In this document: positions 1 to 10,743 of the stretch, in pieces | Layout of the letters: each line of letters starts with the position of its first letter | How positions within the stretch are numbered: position 1 is the first letter of the stretch | NCBI RefSeq assembly: GCF_022539505.1 | Contig: NC_061508.1 | Coordinates: 89,817,276-89,881,275, forward strand | From: Lolium rigidum | Lineage: Eukaryota > Streptophyta > Magnoliopsida > Poales > Poaceae | Direction of reading: 5' to 3' | Length of the DNA: 64,000 nt | Notes under the pieces: model-generated | The model's input: only the letters and a program-made list of their open reading frames with translations | What the model was told of the DNA's origin: nothing | Databases searched by the model: none | Program-made: the position numbers and the translations under genes

Positions 1-1
1 C

Positions 2-1006
2 CATGAGCGTGGTGGAGGGCGTGGTATTGGACATGGTATCCATGGTCCTGGTTTTATCCCCCTTGGATCCTGCCGTGTTCCTCCACAACCACAAGACGAT
101 GGCTTGGGTAAGCCAAAATTCTCAATTCCCAGATTTGAAGGAGGTACTGATGTCGAAGAATATCTCTCATGGGAGCTCAAGATTGAGAAACTGTGGCGAC
201 TACATGATTATACTGAAGATCGGAAGATCAAGCTAGCTTCCTCAGAATTTGATGGCTATGCATTGCGTTGGTGGGATGGAATTACTCGTGCTCGGGAAGA
301 AGTTGGAGAGCTGCCCATTATTACATGGCGCACCATGAAGGAGGTTATGCGAGCTTGTTTTGTTCCCACTAATTATTTGCGCTCGGTTTATGATAAGTTG
401 ACCCAATTGAAACAAGGTGCTATGACGGTTGATGCTTATTATATGGAGATGCTTTTGCAGCGTGCCCGTGTTCATGAGTCTATTGAGATGACTATGCAAC
501 GTTTCCTCCATGGTTTGAAATATACCATCAATCGTATTGTTTGTCATAACCTTTATGATACTATGAATGAGGTACTACATCATGCAAGAGAAGCTGAATC
601 ACAGTTGACTGAAGAAGTGCAAATGAGGGGCCGTGCTATGGGCGTTGGGCGCTACATGCCTAGGGCGCCACCCTCTATGGTACCATCTTCGCGCCCCGCG
701 GATGTTTCTACTTCATCTAGCAAGACGGTCTCCAATGTGTCCAACACAAAGAAGCCCGCACCTGCAGCAAGTGGAACTAGTTCTAACATGTCTACGACGT
801 GCAACCGCAATATGGCTTGTCATACATGTGGTGGAAAGGGTCACTTCAAGAGAGATTGTCCTAACCGTAAAGTGATGATTGTTAATGAGGACAATGAGTA
901 TGAGACTAGAGATGATGCTGATCCAGAGGCTCCAGAAGATGATGATTATGACAACGACAGTGTTGATGCTTATCCTTCTGAAGCACAAACTATTGTTGTG
1001 TCATAG
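2..1006 (+). CDS. gag: Retrotransposon gag (capsid/nucleocapsid), 5'-incomplete
   Basis: The frame is open from base 2, so the start codon is probably left of the window; the first internal ATG in frame is at 104. The product would form the virus-like particle. A basic Gly/Arg-rich stretch is followed by a retrotransposon gag domain with a conserved WW (ALRWWDGI, about residue 53 from the 104 ATG). A serine-rich linker and one CCHC knuckle (CHTCGGKGHFKRDC, about residue 238) bind RNA. An acidic tail ends at TAG 1004-1006. The protease lies in the same frame directly downstream. The TAG therefore splits what is usually one gag-pol frame, most simply a CAG-to-TAG decay mutation, although stop readthrough cannot be excluded. 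Confidence 0.85.
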   Translation, partial: HERGGGRGIGHGIHGPGFIPLGSCRVPPQPQDDGLGKPKFSIPRFEGGTDVEEYLSWELKIEKLWRLHDYTEDRKIKLASSEFDGYALRWWDGITRAREEVGELPIITWRTMKEVMRACFVPTNYLRSVYDKLTQLKQGAMTVDAYYMEMLLQRARVHESIEMTMQRFLHGLKYTINRIVCHNLYDTMNEVLHHAREAESQLTEEVQMRGRAMGVGRYMPRAPPSMVPSSRPADVSTSSSKTVSNVSNTKKPAPAASGTSSNMSTTCNRNMACHTCGGKGHFKRDCPNRKVMIVNEDNEYETRDDADPEAPEDDDYDNDSVDAYPSEAQTIVVS

Positions 1007-2207
1007 CATGCTATAAATGTGCAGCCAAGTGCATCTACTCAGCGCTGCAATTTGTTCCAAACAAAGGCACTAGTTGGTCCTAATAAAGCTTGCAAGGTCA
1101 TTATTGATGGCGGGAGTTGTCGCAATCTATCAAGCAAGGAGTTATGTGCCAAGCTGAAGTTGAAGTATCTACCGCACCCACATCCATACTATATTCAGTG
1201 GTTGAGCGACAATGGTGAGATGAAGGTAAACCCAATGTTAAGGAAATTGGTAATCGTTAACTGCTCGGCCGGCTTGGGAGTAGCGATTAATCGGAATTCA
1301 GATGATTAACTGATTTAATCGGTCGGCTATTAATCGGTGCAACCTACACAAATTAGCATTTAAAACAATTTATATAAGAAAAATAATATTATATGAGCCT
1401 CTATATGTCTCTCCCTACTTCTCTAAAGCCTAAAATCCTAGAAAAACTTGTACTCTTCTCCTCCATGACCTAATCTTTAAGGTCAGGAGCGAATCAGGAT
1501 CCACTAGCCGAAGCCGCGTTCCTTCCTTCCACTTCTTCTCCTCTCACCTCTGAATTTTATATTCTCCCACCACCTACCTAGGGTACGACCCCTCTTACAC
1601 CTCAACCACCTAACCTATTGAAGGAGTCCTCCAGTTCCTGGACGAGCACCTCATGGTGATCGAGCTCCTGTAATCTGAGGTCTGGGAAACTATGAGTAGC
1701 TCAGTGCGGGAGGGCAAGAAACTATTTGGCAACAGTGGAAATGAAGCCTGGAGAATGCAATCAAGCGGGAGCTTCGCAAAATCTACTTTATTGGGGAGGG
1801 GTGGCGCCTGTATTAGCGATATGCATTGATAATATTGTAACTTTTTTGAACAAGTGTGGTAGTTAATTGGGAAAATACCTATTAATCGGACTTTCGGACG
1901 GATTAATCGGGCTAAAGGATTAACACAAGAGATTAATGATAATCGACACGGTCAAGCCCCTAGTAGCGATTAATCGGCCTAGTAATCGTTGAATCGGCCT
2001 AGTTTTTGAACAGTGGGTAAACCACATGGTGCGTGTTGATTTTTTGAGATAGGACCATACAAAGACTCCATTGAGTTTGATGTGGTTCCGATGACGGTGT
2101 GTCAAATACTCTTGGGCTGGCCATGGCTCTATGACCGTTATGAGCAACACAATGGTCGCACCAATACATATCACTTGGAGTTCAAGGGCAAGAAAATTAA
2201 CTTGTAG
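1007..2207 (+). pseudogene. Retrotransposon protease, split by a hAT insertion
   Basis: The first half (about 1019-1232) contains VIIDGGSCRNLSS, where DGGS occupies the aspartic protease active-site position. The second half resumes at 2016 after a 783-bp insertion and contains ILLGWPWLYDRYEQ, which matches the ILLGRPW flap-proximal motif with R changed to W. Immediately after the insertion, around 2040-2050, there are extra bases in the DFSIGPYKD region, so the frame is shifted. A TAG at 2205-2207 then separates the protease from the next open stretch. The family normally cleaves Gag-Pol; this copy cannot. Confidence 0.8.
1233..2015. mobile_element. Non-autonomous hAT transposon, 783 bp, with 8-bp target site duplication
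   Basis: The protease frame is interrupted between two copies of GGTAAACC (1225-1232 and 2016-2023), an 8-bp duplication typical of hAT. The left end reads CAATGTTAAG; the right end, reverse complemented, reads CACTGTTCAA. That is a short hAT-like terminal inverted repeat. Repeated TTAATCGG-type motifs cluster within about 130 bp of each end, as expected for subterminal transposase sites. No transposase ORF is visible. The middle (about 1400-1790) is plain single-copy-looking DNA of unknown origin, possibly captured. Confidence 0.85.
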
Positions 2208-3412
2208 CCCATGTCACCACAACAAATTGTCAATGAATCTCGTCAGAAAACTGAAGTAAACTTGGAGGATGCATCCATAGATAGGCGAGAGAATTGTAAT
2301 GCCGTGAGTGATATAACGAAAAGTGAGAGAGCGAATTCCTTAGTCCTATTAGCCACCAAAGAGGATATGAGAGAATTTAGTAAGGATCCTACAGCTATGC
2401 CTCTTGTGCTCATGTACAAGGGTGAGGTTTTGGTTTCTAACGACATGACCCCTATTTCTATTGGTGTTTCTCATGTTTTGCACGAATTCAGCGACGTGTT
2501 TCTGGAGGAGGTGCCCGCAGGATTGCCACCATTGCATGGTATTGAGCATTAAATTGACTTGATCCCCGGCGCCTCACTGCCCAATAGGGCGCCATACAGG
2601 ACAAACCCTGAAGAGACGAAGGAAATACAGAAACAATTGCAAGCGCTTCTCGACAAAGGTTATATCCGCATAAGTCTAAGTCCTTGTGTTGTTCCTGTTA
2701 TTTTAATTCCTAAGAAAGATGGTACATTACGCATGTGTGTTGATTGTAGAGCGATAAACAACATTACTATTCGATATCGTCATCCTATTCCCCGTTTAGA
2801 GGATATGCTAGATGAATTGAGTGGTGCTGCTGTTTTCTCTAAGATTGATTTGCATAACGGTTATCATCAAATTAGGATGAAAGAGGGGGATGAATGGAAA
2901 ACATCCTTCAAAACAAAATTTGGTTTATATGAGTGGTTAGTAATGCCTTTTGCTTTAACTAATGCACCTAGTACTTTCTTGAGATTGATGAACCATGTTT
3001 TGCGTGACTTTATTGGCAAGTTTGTGGTTGTGTACTTTGATGATATATTAATTTACAGTCGCAATGAATCTGATCATACTATGCATATTCGACATGTTTT
3101 GCAAGTGTTGCGTGATAATCAACTTTATGGTAATCTTGAGAAGTGCACATTTTGCAAAGATAAGGTCATATTTTTGGGTTATGTTGTCTCTAAACATGGA
3201 GTAGAGGTAGATTCATCTAAGATTGTAGCAATTCAAAATTGGCCTACTCCCATGAATGTGAGTCAAGTAAGAAGTTTTCATGGTCTTGCTGGGTTTTATA
3301 GACGTTTTATGCCCAATTTTAGTGCTATTGTTGCACCTTTGAATGAATTGACTAAAAAGGGTGTTGCATTTGAGTGGGGCGCAGCCCAAGATCATGCTTT
3401 TGATGAACTGGA
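2208..3412 (+). pseudogene. pol: Retrotransposon reverse transcriptase domain
   Basis: Two open stretches (2211-2549 and 2559-3416) share one frame, separated only by TAA 2550-2552 in the sequence GIEH-stop-IDLIPG. A Gln codon is expected there, so this is probably a CAA-to-TAA change. Recognisable RT blocks, in order: [34 protein letters not shown], the [14 protein letters not shown] region, and the catalytic YFDDILIYS at about 3032-3058. The family then has the connection segment FLGYVVS...[13 protein letters not shown], also present. Both catalytic aspartates are kept. A frameshift at about 3413 moves the RNase H into another frame. Confidence 0.88.
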
Positions 3413-4575
3413 ATGATTGTTAACTTTGCTTGCACTTCCAATAAGCAATTTGAGATTGAATGTGATGCTAGTGGTATTGGAACTGGTGGTGTGTTGATGC
3501 AAGAGGGTTGCCCAATTGCATATTTTTCTGAGAAACTTTCTGGTGCTAAGTTGAACTATCCTATATATGATAAAGAATTGTATGCTTTAATTAGAGTTCT
3601 TGAGGTTTGGCAACATTATTTGTGGCCAAAAGAATTTATCATACATTCTAATCATGAAGCTTTAAAATATCTGAAAGCTCAATCTAACTTGCATAGGAGT
3701 CTTGCTAAGTGGGTTGACTTCATTGAGTCTTTTCCATACATTATCAAACATAAGAAGGGAAAAGATAATATTGTTGCTGATGCTCTATCTAGGAAAAACA
3801 TGCTATTAACTCAAGTTGATGTTAAAATTCCTGGATTAGAAATTCTATGTGATTTGTATGCAACTGATCATGATTTTTCTGAACCATATCACTTGTGTGC
3901 TATTGGTAAAGCACGGGAAAAATATCACATACTTGATGGGTTCTTGTTTAGAGCTAACAAACTATGTGTTCCAGAATTGTCTGTGTGTTTGCTTTTATTG
4001 CAGGAATCACATCTTGGAGGTTTGATGGGTCACTTTGGGCGTGAGAAGATGCTACTCATGCTCGGTGATCATTTTTATTGGCCAAAGATGAGGCGGGACG
4101 TGGACAGGTATGTGAAGAGATGCATTACTTGGAACATGTTCAAGTCCAAGCTGAAGCCTCACAGTTTGTATACTCCTTTACCTGCACCTACTACACCATG
4201 GGAAGATATAAGTATGGATTTTGTGTTAGGTTTGCCGCATACGAAGAGAGGCCATGATTCTATATTTGTGGTGTAGTGGATATATTCTCTAAAATGTCAC
4301 ACTTTATTGCCTGCCACAAGAGCGACGATGCGTCGCATATTGCTAACCTGTTTTTTAGGGAGATTGTATGTCTACATGGAGTCCCGAAGACTATTTTTTC
4401 TGATCGTGACGTCAAGTTCATGAGCTACTTCTGGAAGACATTTTGGGGAAAGCTGGGGACAAAGCTACTTTTCAGTACTACTTGTCATCCCCAAACTGAT
4501 GGTCAAACTGAGGTGGTGAATAGAACATTGCCACAACTGTTGCGATCCATGATCAAGAAGAACTTGCGAGAGTGA
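3413..4575 (+). pseudogene. pol: Retrotransposon RNase H and integrase core
   Basis: The RNase H part keeps D in CDAS, E in YDKEL and D in VADALSR. The third acidic residue, usually in HSDH, reads HSNH (AAT at 3650-3652), a G-to-A change that should inactivate nuclease activity. Integrase follows. It has an H...H pair ([10 protein letters not shown]) and then CITW where CxxC is expected, so one zinc ligand is missing. The core carries [16 protein letters not shown] and [13 protein letters not shown], supplying the D, D and E. A frameshift at about 4273 (next to VV) separates the halves. Confidence 0.87.
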
Positions 4576-5376
4576 AGATTGTTTGCCGCATGTGGAGTTT
4601 GCTTATAACAGGGCGGTACATTCTACCACACAGCTATGTCCGTTTGAGGCGGTGTACGGTTTCAAACCCGTTACTCCACTTGACTTGTTGCCTATACCCA
4701 TTACATGAGAGAGTCAATATGGAGGCATCGAAGAGGGCAGATTTTGTACGGAAGATACATGAGAAGACTAAAGAGATAATTGAGAAGAAAGGCAATAACA
4801 ATGTAGCAAGAGTCAACAAGAAGCGCAAGGAGATGTTTTTCAAGCCTGGTGATATGGTCTGGGTTCATTTTCGCAAGGACAGGTTTCCCAAGCTACGGAA
4901 GTCCAAGTTGCTTTCTCGTGGTGCTGGTCCTTACAAAGTGCTTGCCAAGATCAATGACAATGCATATGCTATAGATCTTCCAACTGATGAGTTTGGTGTC
5001 AGTAATTCTTTCAATGTTGCTGATTTGACACCATATGACGGAGAAGATCTTGGAGCGTCGAGGTCGACGCCTTTTGAAGGGGGGAGATGATGAGGACATC
5101 CCTACCGAACTACTACCTCCGTCATTGCAAGATGAAGACGATATTGATGTAAAGCTCAAGTCCAATGAAGTTAGGATTGGACCCATTACAAGGGCTCGTG
5201 TGAATCAACTTAAACAACAGGTGAATTCGCTCTTGAATGATACTTTGATCGATGATAACTTTATACTACCTAAGTCTTTCCATTTATGTATGATCAGGTA
5301 TGAAGGTGGAGCAAGCATCACACGAGGAGGAGAGGAGCAACTGGATATGGTGTTGGACGTGAAGACATCCCATTGA
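4572..5376 (+). pseudogene. pol: Integrase C-terminal region running into the 3' LTR
   Basis: After a frameshift at about 4570, the frame encodes the GKP-like C-terminal integrase domain (KPGDMVWVHFRKDRFP, then RGAGPYKVLAKINDNAYAIDLP, then FNVADLTPYDGEDLG). It ends at 5090. A second frame open from 5035 to 5376 continues with a GPITRARVNQLKQQVNSLL segment and an acidic tail. If the LTR begins at 5088, about 290 nt of this coding stretch lie within the LTR. Such overlap is known for CRM-type chromoviruses; applying it here is inference. The two frames overlap over PYDGEDL..., so a single-base indel probably joins them. Confidence 0.7.
5076..5087 (+). other. Polypurine tract of gypsy-1
   Basis: GAAGGGGGGAGA is an uninterrupted purine run immediately before TGATGAGG, the proposed 3' LTR start. 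This is the expected plus-strand priming site. Confidence 0.7.
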
Positions 5377-6166
5377 CGCGCGAGGGAGGAGCGGGAGGCA
5401 TGCACGAAGGAGGGAGAAGGAGACGTCAAGGCCGGCGCTACGCCCGGCGCCGCTGGCTCTAGCACCGGATGGCCCGGTCCCGACCGGCCCGTACACCGGT
5501 GCACACCAGGCCATGATCCAGGGAAGGAGGCCCTTTGGCCTGGCGCCACACTCGACGCCACCGGACACCACATCGGGTGGCCCGGCACCTGCAGGCCCAC
5601 AGACCAGTGCACACCGGGTCCAAACTCATGAGCCTAGAAGCTCGCCCGGTATTGGCCCGACGCCACACCCGGCAACCGCCGGACCGACCGGCCCCTGGCC
5701 CGGTCTGCCGGCCTGTGCGACGACCGAGTCCGACTCGATTTGGCCAAATCTGTTCCAGGTCGCTTTGTATTCCTTAGTTTCGACCCCTGGTCATCCTGGA
5801 CACCTATAGACGCCCTAGGGATGCCCCCATATTAGGTTTATACCACGTTTAATATAAACCCTAGTTCATAGTTGATTGCTACGCAACTCTATTGAATTCT
5901 ACACACCAATTCGCATCGATCTGGTGTTTTGCTACTGAAAGTTTGTGTGATCTGCTGTTCCATTGGGAATTAGAAGATTCCAATTTACCGCTTCGTGGTC
6001 GGCGGCTACGTGCGCAAGTGTGTGGAGTTGCGAATATCTTGCAGGGTTGAGAGTTGTTGCATTGGCGACATGAATCAATCGAGAGACTTTGTCGGCGTCA
6101 TACGGTTTTGTTTCGTCCAATTCCACAGTGTTCATCGCGTGTTCATCACCATCCAACCCCTTATCA
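5088..6166 (+). repeat. gypsy-1 3' LTR (proposed)
   Basis: It starts TGATGAGG after a polypurine tract and ends CTTATCA at 6166, just before sequence homologous to the middle of Y's LTR. The ends (TGATGA / TGATAA on the other strand) are the usual TG...CA type. The 5385-5720 part is very GC-rich and holds no believable gene. The downstream part, from about 5800, is AT-richer and includes the ATATTAGGTTTATACC region. The 5' LTR is not in the window, so the boundary cannot be confirmed by comparison. Confidence 0.6.
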
Positions 6167-6768
6167 CCTAAAGTCGCGAACCTTTAGTCCAGGGGGGATC
6201 TACTCACGAACCATCATGGAGTCGGAGTGGAGGCGGTGGAGTCAATGGAGATGGCTCCGAGGGTCAATCCCCGTCTCGGCAGGGTACCGGAACAGGAACT
6301 TCTGACCCCCGAAACTTGTCTATATGATGGTGGCGGCGACGGAACTTTTCATGGACGGAGGCTGGATGTTTTAGGGTTTTTGCGTCGAAGGGAATCTATA
6401 GACGGAAGAGCCAGGTCGGTGGCCGCCTGGGTGACCCACACCATGCCATCGCGTGGGCCCACCCTTGGCCGCGCCATGGGGTGGTGTGGCCGCCCAGTGG
6501 CGCCCCTCCGTCTCTCCTCTGGACTTCGTCTTCGTTACAGAAAAATAAGATCTTCGACTTTTGTTTCGTCCAATTCCGAGAATATTTCCTGTACAACTTT
6601 TCTGAAATACAAAAACAGCAAAAACAAGAACTGGTATTGTGGCATCTTGTCAATAGGTTAGTTCCGTAAAATGCATAAAAGTTCCACGATGTGTAGACAA
6701 AACATATAGAAATTGGTGTAAAACAAGCATGGAGCATCAAAAATTATAGATACGTTTGCAACGTATCA
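6167..6768 (-). repeat. Partial 3' LTR of minus-strand element Y
   Basis: It aligns base for base with about 16560-17153 of Y's complete LTR and shares the terminal palindrome-like GATACGTTTGCAACGTATCA. Read on the minus strand it starts TGATACGTTGC, right after a polypurine tract. It stops at about 6167, where gypsy-1's LTR ends. The missing ~930 bp of this LTR is therefore expected on the far side of gypsy-1, left of the window. Confidence 0.85.
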
Positions 6769-8784
6769 ACATCCCCAAGCTTAACTCATGCTCATCCTCG
6801 AGTAGGTAAGTAATAATTTTTTTGTTGTTGAGGTGACATGAAGCCAACACAATCTGGATCAAGTTATTGTAAAAGCATTGTGAGCTGGGATCAAGTACTC
6901 TAAACATAAGTATGATAGATATGATTCAATAGAACTTAGCAACTATCTTATAACATGAGAAGTAACTCAAACAAAAGATCATGAATAATAATTCACTGAA
7001 AGCAACTGTTTGTTTATGGGCATAGCAAAAACATAGCAAAGTGGTATTCGGCTTGTCCTTTATGAATTATCAAAACATAAATGGCAGGACACCTTTAAAG
7101 TTTAGAGGGTGACTAGATACAAATAATTTGGGAACAAGCAATAGTCATAATCATGAATCAATCAATAATAAATTTTGTGACTATTCACATTATGCTTAGA
7201 ATGACAACTATGCTCTCTTACTGGTGCATAAAGTAATAAGATGAAGACTCAACATAAAAGTAAAAGAAAGGCAATAGAGCATTTTATTTTGAATGCAATA
7301 GGAGTGTTGAAAAAATATATTTTGAGAGGTATGCATGTCTATGTCAACGAATGGCATCAAACAATCTATCATCCTGTCATGTAGTGACCTCAAGAGCGGC
7401 TACCATGTAGTTCTCCAATGCACACCATTATTTAGGATCTCTTTAGTACATAATGTGCGGAGCATTGTTTGTTTATTTGTTTATTTTATATTTTATTTGG
7501 GATGGGCACCCGGTTGCCTTGCTCTTTTTGCAATATTAAGGACTTTAGTACATTATTCATGCTTAGTCAAGGTGTGAAGTCATGAAAATACAATAAACCA
7601 TTCAATACTTCCTCATGAGCTAAAACAAAACACAAAACAAGTAATAATTTTGAAGGTTTAAAGGTAGCACACAAGCAATTCACTTTGGAGTGGCGGTGAA
7701 ATAACACATATATGTAGGTATGGTAGACACAATTTGCAACTTTGATTTTTGGGGGTTGGATGCATGAGTAGAGCTCATACTCAGTACATGTGAAGGCTAG
7801 CAAAAGACTGGGAGCGACCAACTAAGAGAGCAATAATAGCCATAATCATGCATAGCGACAAAACATCATTAATCAAAGCATAAAGTGATATTACAAGTCA
7901 AAAACTAAATGATCGTAGAGGCTTTAGGTGAATGGTTTGTAGTCATAATATGGTGTAAGCATGTGCCAAGGCGGCCCAATAACAACATCAAAGGAGAATA
8001 CCACAATATTATGCTTTTGTATGATGGAAACAACATATGATTATCTCAATGGCACATTAAGCACTCTCAGATATTTGAGACAAGTCATGCTACAGCAATA
8101 ATTACTAAGCCTATGATTAAAATAACTTCTAACATGACATGCCAAAGTCTATGCCACAGTTTAAACAAGCTCCCTTTTGCATCACTATAAGCATGAAACA
8201 TTTTACTCGTCTCCAACACCAATCAAGTTATTTGAAATAACTCTCATAGATAATAACCAATAAAGACCAGAGAGCTAATAATACCCAACTAAATAAGCTA
8301 ACAAGTTCTAAAAAAAATACGAGTGGAAAACCATAGCTAAACGCAGTACTATCAAAAGAGAACACTCAAAGAACAATATGAGTGAAAACTAGAGTGTTAT
8401 ATGTAATGAAAACGGAGCGTGTCTCTCTCCAAAACAAATATGTTGGGGTCGAACCATATTCTACAGCAAACAAGACAAAAAAAAAACTAAAAACACAAAT
8501 AAAGATGCTTCAAGAACAACACATAACATATGAAGCAATAAAAATATAGCATATTGAAAGATGACCTGATATTTTTATTGATGAAGAAGGGGATGCCTTG
8601 GGCATCCCCAAGCTTTGACGCTTGTACCTCTTGGATATTTCTTGGGGTGACATGGGCATCCCCAAGCTTGAGCTTTTGTCAATCCTTCATCTCATCACAT
8701 CATTCTTCTCTCCCTACACTTGAAAACTTCCTTCATACAAAACTTCACACACTTCTCATTAGTAACATCAGTGCATTCAAAATA

Positions 8785-8880
8785 GGGATTTCTATTTTCC
8801 TGCCCCTGGCTCCTTAGTTGTACTCAGTTTTCCCCAGCTCCTTAGTTTTTCCTCAGTTTTCCCCAAGCCCTTGTTTGAAA
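8785..8880 (+). repeat. MULE left terminal inverted repeat
   Basis: Matches the reverse complement of 13480-13574, including GGGATTTCTATTTTC, CTCCTTAGTTGT and CAGTTTTCCCCAGCTCC blocks. Mismatches include CCTGCCCCTGG against CGTGCCCTCGG. Confidence 0.9.
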
Positions 8881-9495
8881 CCCGCAGAAGCAGCTCAGAC
8901 GGAAGGATTCCCGTTTAGTTGACCGTTCTGTCACGTGTGGGGCCGCGTCGTGTGGGGCCGCGTCGCGTGGGACAGGACGAGACCGCGTTTGGTTGCACGT
9001 GAGCAGGAGCTGGGTTCTGTCTCTCTCGGCCCCAAATTGGCATTATTAAGAGCACCTTTTTCCCCTCTTTCTCTCTGTCCTTTTCACCAAAATAGTATCA
9101 AATCTAGAGAAGCTTGCATTTCTGTATTTCTTCAATTATTTGTGTCTTTTGGCCCTCGTTGTTTGCCCAATATGGCAGCAAATCTAGTACTCCCTCCGGT
9201 CCATATGTATGTAGTTAAATCTAGAAGCAAATCTCCGGGGTAATGTACGATAAATTCACAGTCATAGTAAATAGAGAAAACAAAGACCAACAAAATATAG
9301 TAGAATAGGGATAGATAATAGGGATCCCTCCCTAGATAATAAGCTGCATACACAGCAGCCAACATAGTAACAGGTTCGAGGTTCTTGATAGCACCATCAT
9401 ATTAACAACATAACAACAAGGGATCCCTAGCTAACAACAAAGGGATCCCAACAACAAAATGGGAGGCAGCAGCAGCCTACGTCCGAGGACTCCGC

Positions 9496-10593
9496 CTACC
9501 ACATCTGGCTCTCCCTCCACTTGTTGCTGCAGCTCCCCTTGGGAGCCTTGGGCTTGAGCGGAGGCATGCGCCCGGCGGAGATCTCCACCCGCTGCATGCT
9601 GCGGAGGTGCATGCCGAGCGCCCTGTGCCGACCTTGGGGAAGGTGTTGCTGATGTTCTCGGCATGCGTGACGAGGCAGTTGAAGTCCGTGGCGCCGAGTC
9701 TCCTGGTGCAGAAGGGGCACCTGTACACACCCTTGGCGAAGTAGGAGATGTACTGGCCGACCTGCAGCCTCCGCAGCACCTGGCGAGTGTTGACGTCCTC
9801 CTCCTCGTCGTCGCTGCCAGACATCTGATCCATATCAACCAGAAACTATGAGTGAATGAGTTGCAACGATGACGAACGTGCATGATAACAAAGTTAGGAA
9901 AAACAGAGTCAGCCTCAGTTAGAGTGGGCATGATTATATATCTACAGGGAAGGTGTAAGCGAACCAAAGCTCATGCACAATAGATTTGTACATAGCAATG
10001 GTTCGCTGAACCCTCCCTGTAAAAATTTGTGCCCAACGATTCATCATAGGCAAAGAAACAGATTCCAGATACGAACTTGAACACATTCCAGATTATTTGC
10101 AAAATTAAACGGTTGATATATTTTGATTAGTGCATAAAATAACTGATTGAGATCCCATGATTACTTGCATAAATTAACCGATTGAGATCCAATTATTACT
10201 TGCATAAATTAACCGAACGGCCGAACCCCAAATCTTAAAGGAAATCAAGAAGTGATCAAAACAAAATGGAATAAAATCGGCGCAAATATTAGCCCAATAC
10301 TCATCCATCTATAGATCCATCTACACCAGCAAAAATATGGTTCAAAAAGGAATGGGGAAACAAAAAAGGAAGCAAACCGTAGTTACCTCGTTCCATGGGT
10401 CCTCCAGGAAGGTGTCGTAGGGGTTCGGGGGCCGGACGTACGGCACCGGCTCATAGGGGTCAAATCCCGACGGGATCTGACTGCCACCGGCGTCGGCGCC
10501 GACGTCCGTTGAGGGGACGGCGTCGAAGAGGGAGGCGTCGCGCTTGGAGCCGACGGCGCCGTCGACGATGGGATTGGCATTCTCCTTGTCCAT
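9496..10593 (-). CDS. Two-exon MULE-carried gene, putative zf-XS-like zinc finger
   Basis: Exon 1 runs 10593-10387 (ATG, 69 codons, MDKENANPI... to PWNE) and ends at a GT donor. Exon 2 starts at 9824 after a CAG acceptor and continues in frame with MSGSDDEEEDVNTRQVL. It contains YRCPFC...TDFNCLVTHAEN, a C-x2-C...H pattern like the zf-XS finger of SGS3/IDN2-type RNA-directed DNA methylation proteins. That assignment is inference. Exon 2 to the expected stop (9496-9498) is 329 nt, so one reading-frame slip occurs near 9625-9640. The gap-flanking copy differs at the same spot, so the slip may be a sequencing error. The gene lies wholly inside the MULE, so it may be captured host sequence. Expression is unknown. 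Confidence 0.6.
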
Positions 10594-10743
10594 CTCGCCG
10601 GTAGAGGAGAGGGAGAGGGAGAGGGTTTTTTGCTTGGGAGCTTTGGAGAAGATGATGGGACGTGAGAGAGGCGTCGTTGCGTGGGCGAGTGAGAGTGACA
10701 GAGATAGTGGGAGGAGGCGTCTATAAAGGCGAGGGGTGGTTAA

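Larger units (their letters stand above)
1..6166 (+). mobile_element. Ty3/gypsy LTR retrotransposon 'gypsy-1', 5' part outside the window
   Basis: Order seen on the plus strand: gag with a CCHC knuckle, protease with a DGGS motif, RT with YFDD, RNase H, integrase with D-D-E, a polypurine tract and a 3' LTR. The RT-RNaseH-IN order defines Ty3/gypsy. The wording of RNase H, integrase and the C-terminal GPITRAR segment resembles the plant chromovirus/CRM-type group, but the clade call is inference. The reading frame is broken by in-frame stops (1004-1006, 2550-2552), several small frameshifts and a hAT insertion, so this copy cannot make an intact polyprotein. The right end at about 6166 abuts DNA homologous to the middle of Y's LTR, which suggests insertion into that LTR. 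The 5' LTR and primer site should lie left of the window. Confidence 0.9.

Noticed and set aside
5205..5809. Several overlapping open frames of 70-135 codons on both strands
   Set aside because: They lie in the GC-rich part of the gypsy-1 LTR, where stops are rare by composition. None has a domain.
1..6166. Centromeric location because of CRM-like coding features
   Set aside because: A single decayed element beside ordinary nested transposons and a developmental gene. No satellite array is visible.
9187..9240. Stowaway MITE end (TACTCCCTCCGGTCC...) inside the MULE
   Set aside because: Only one terminus-like motif, with no inverted partner or TA-flanked element found.
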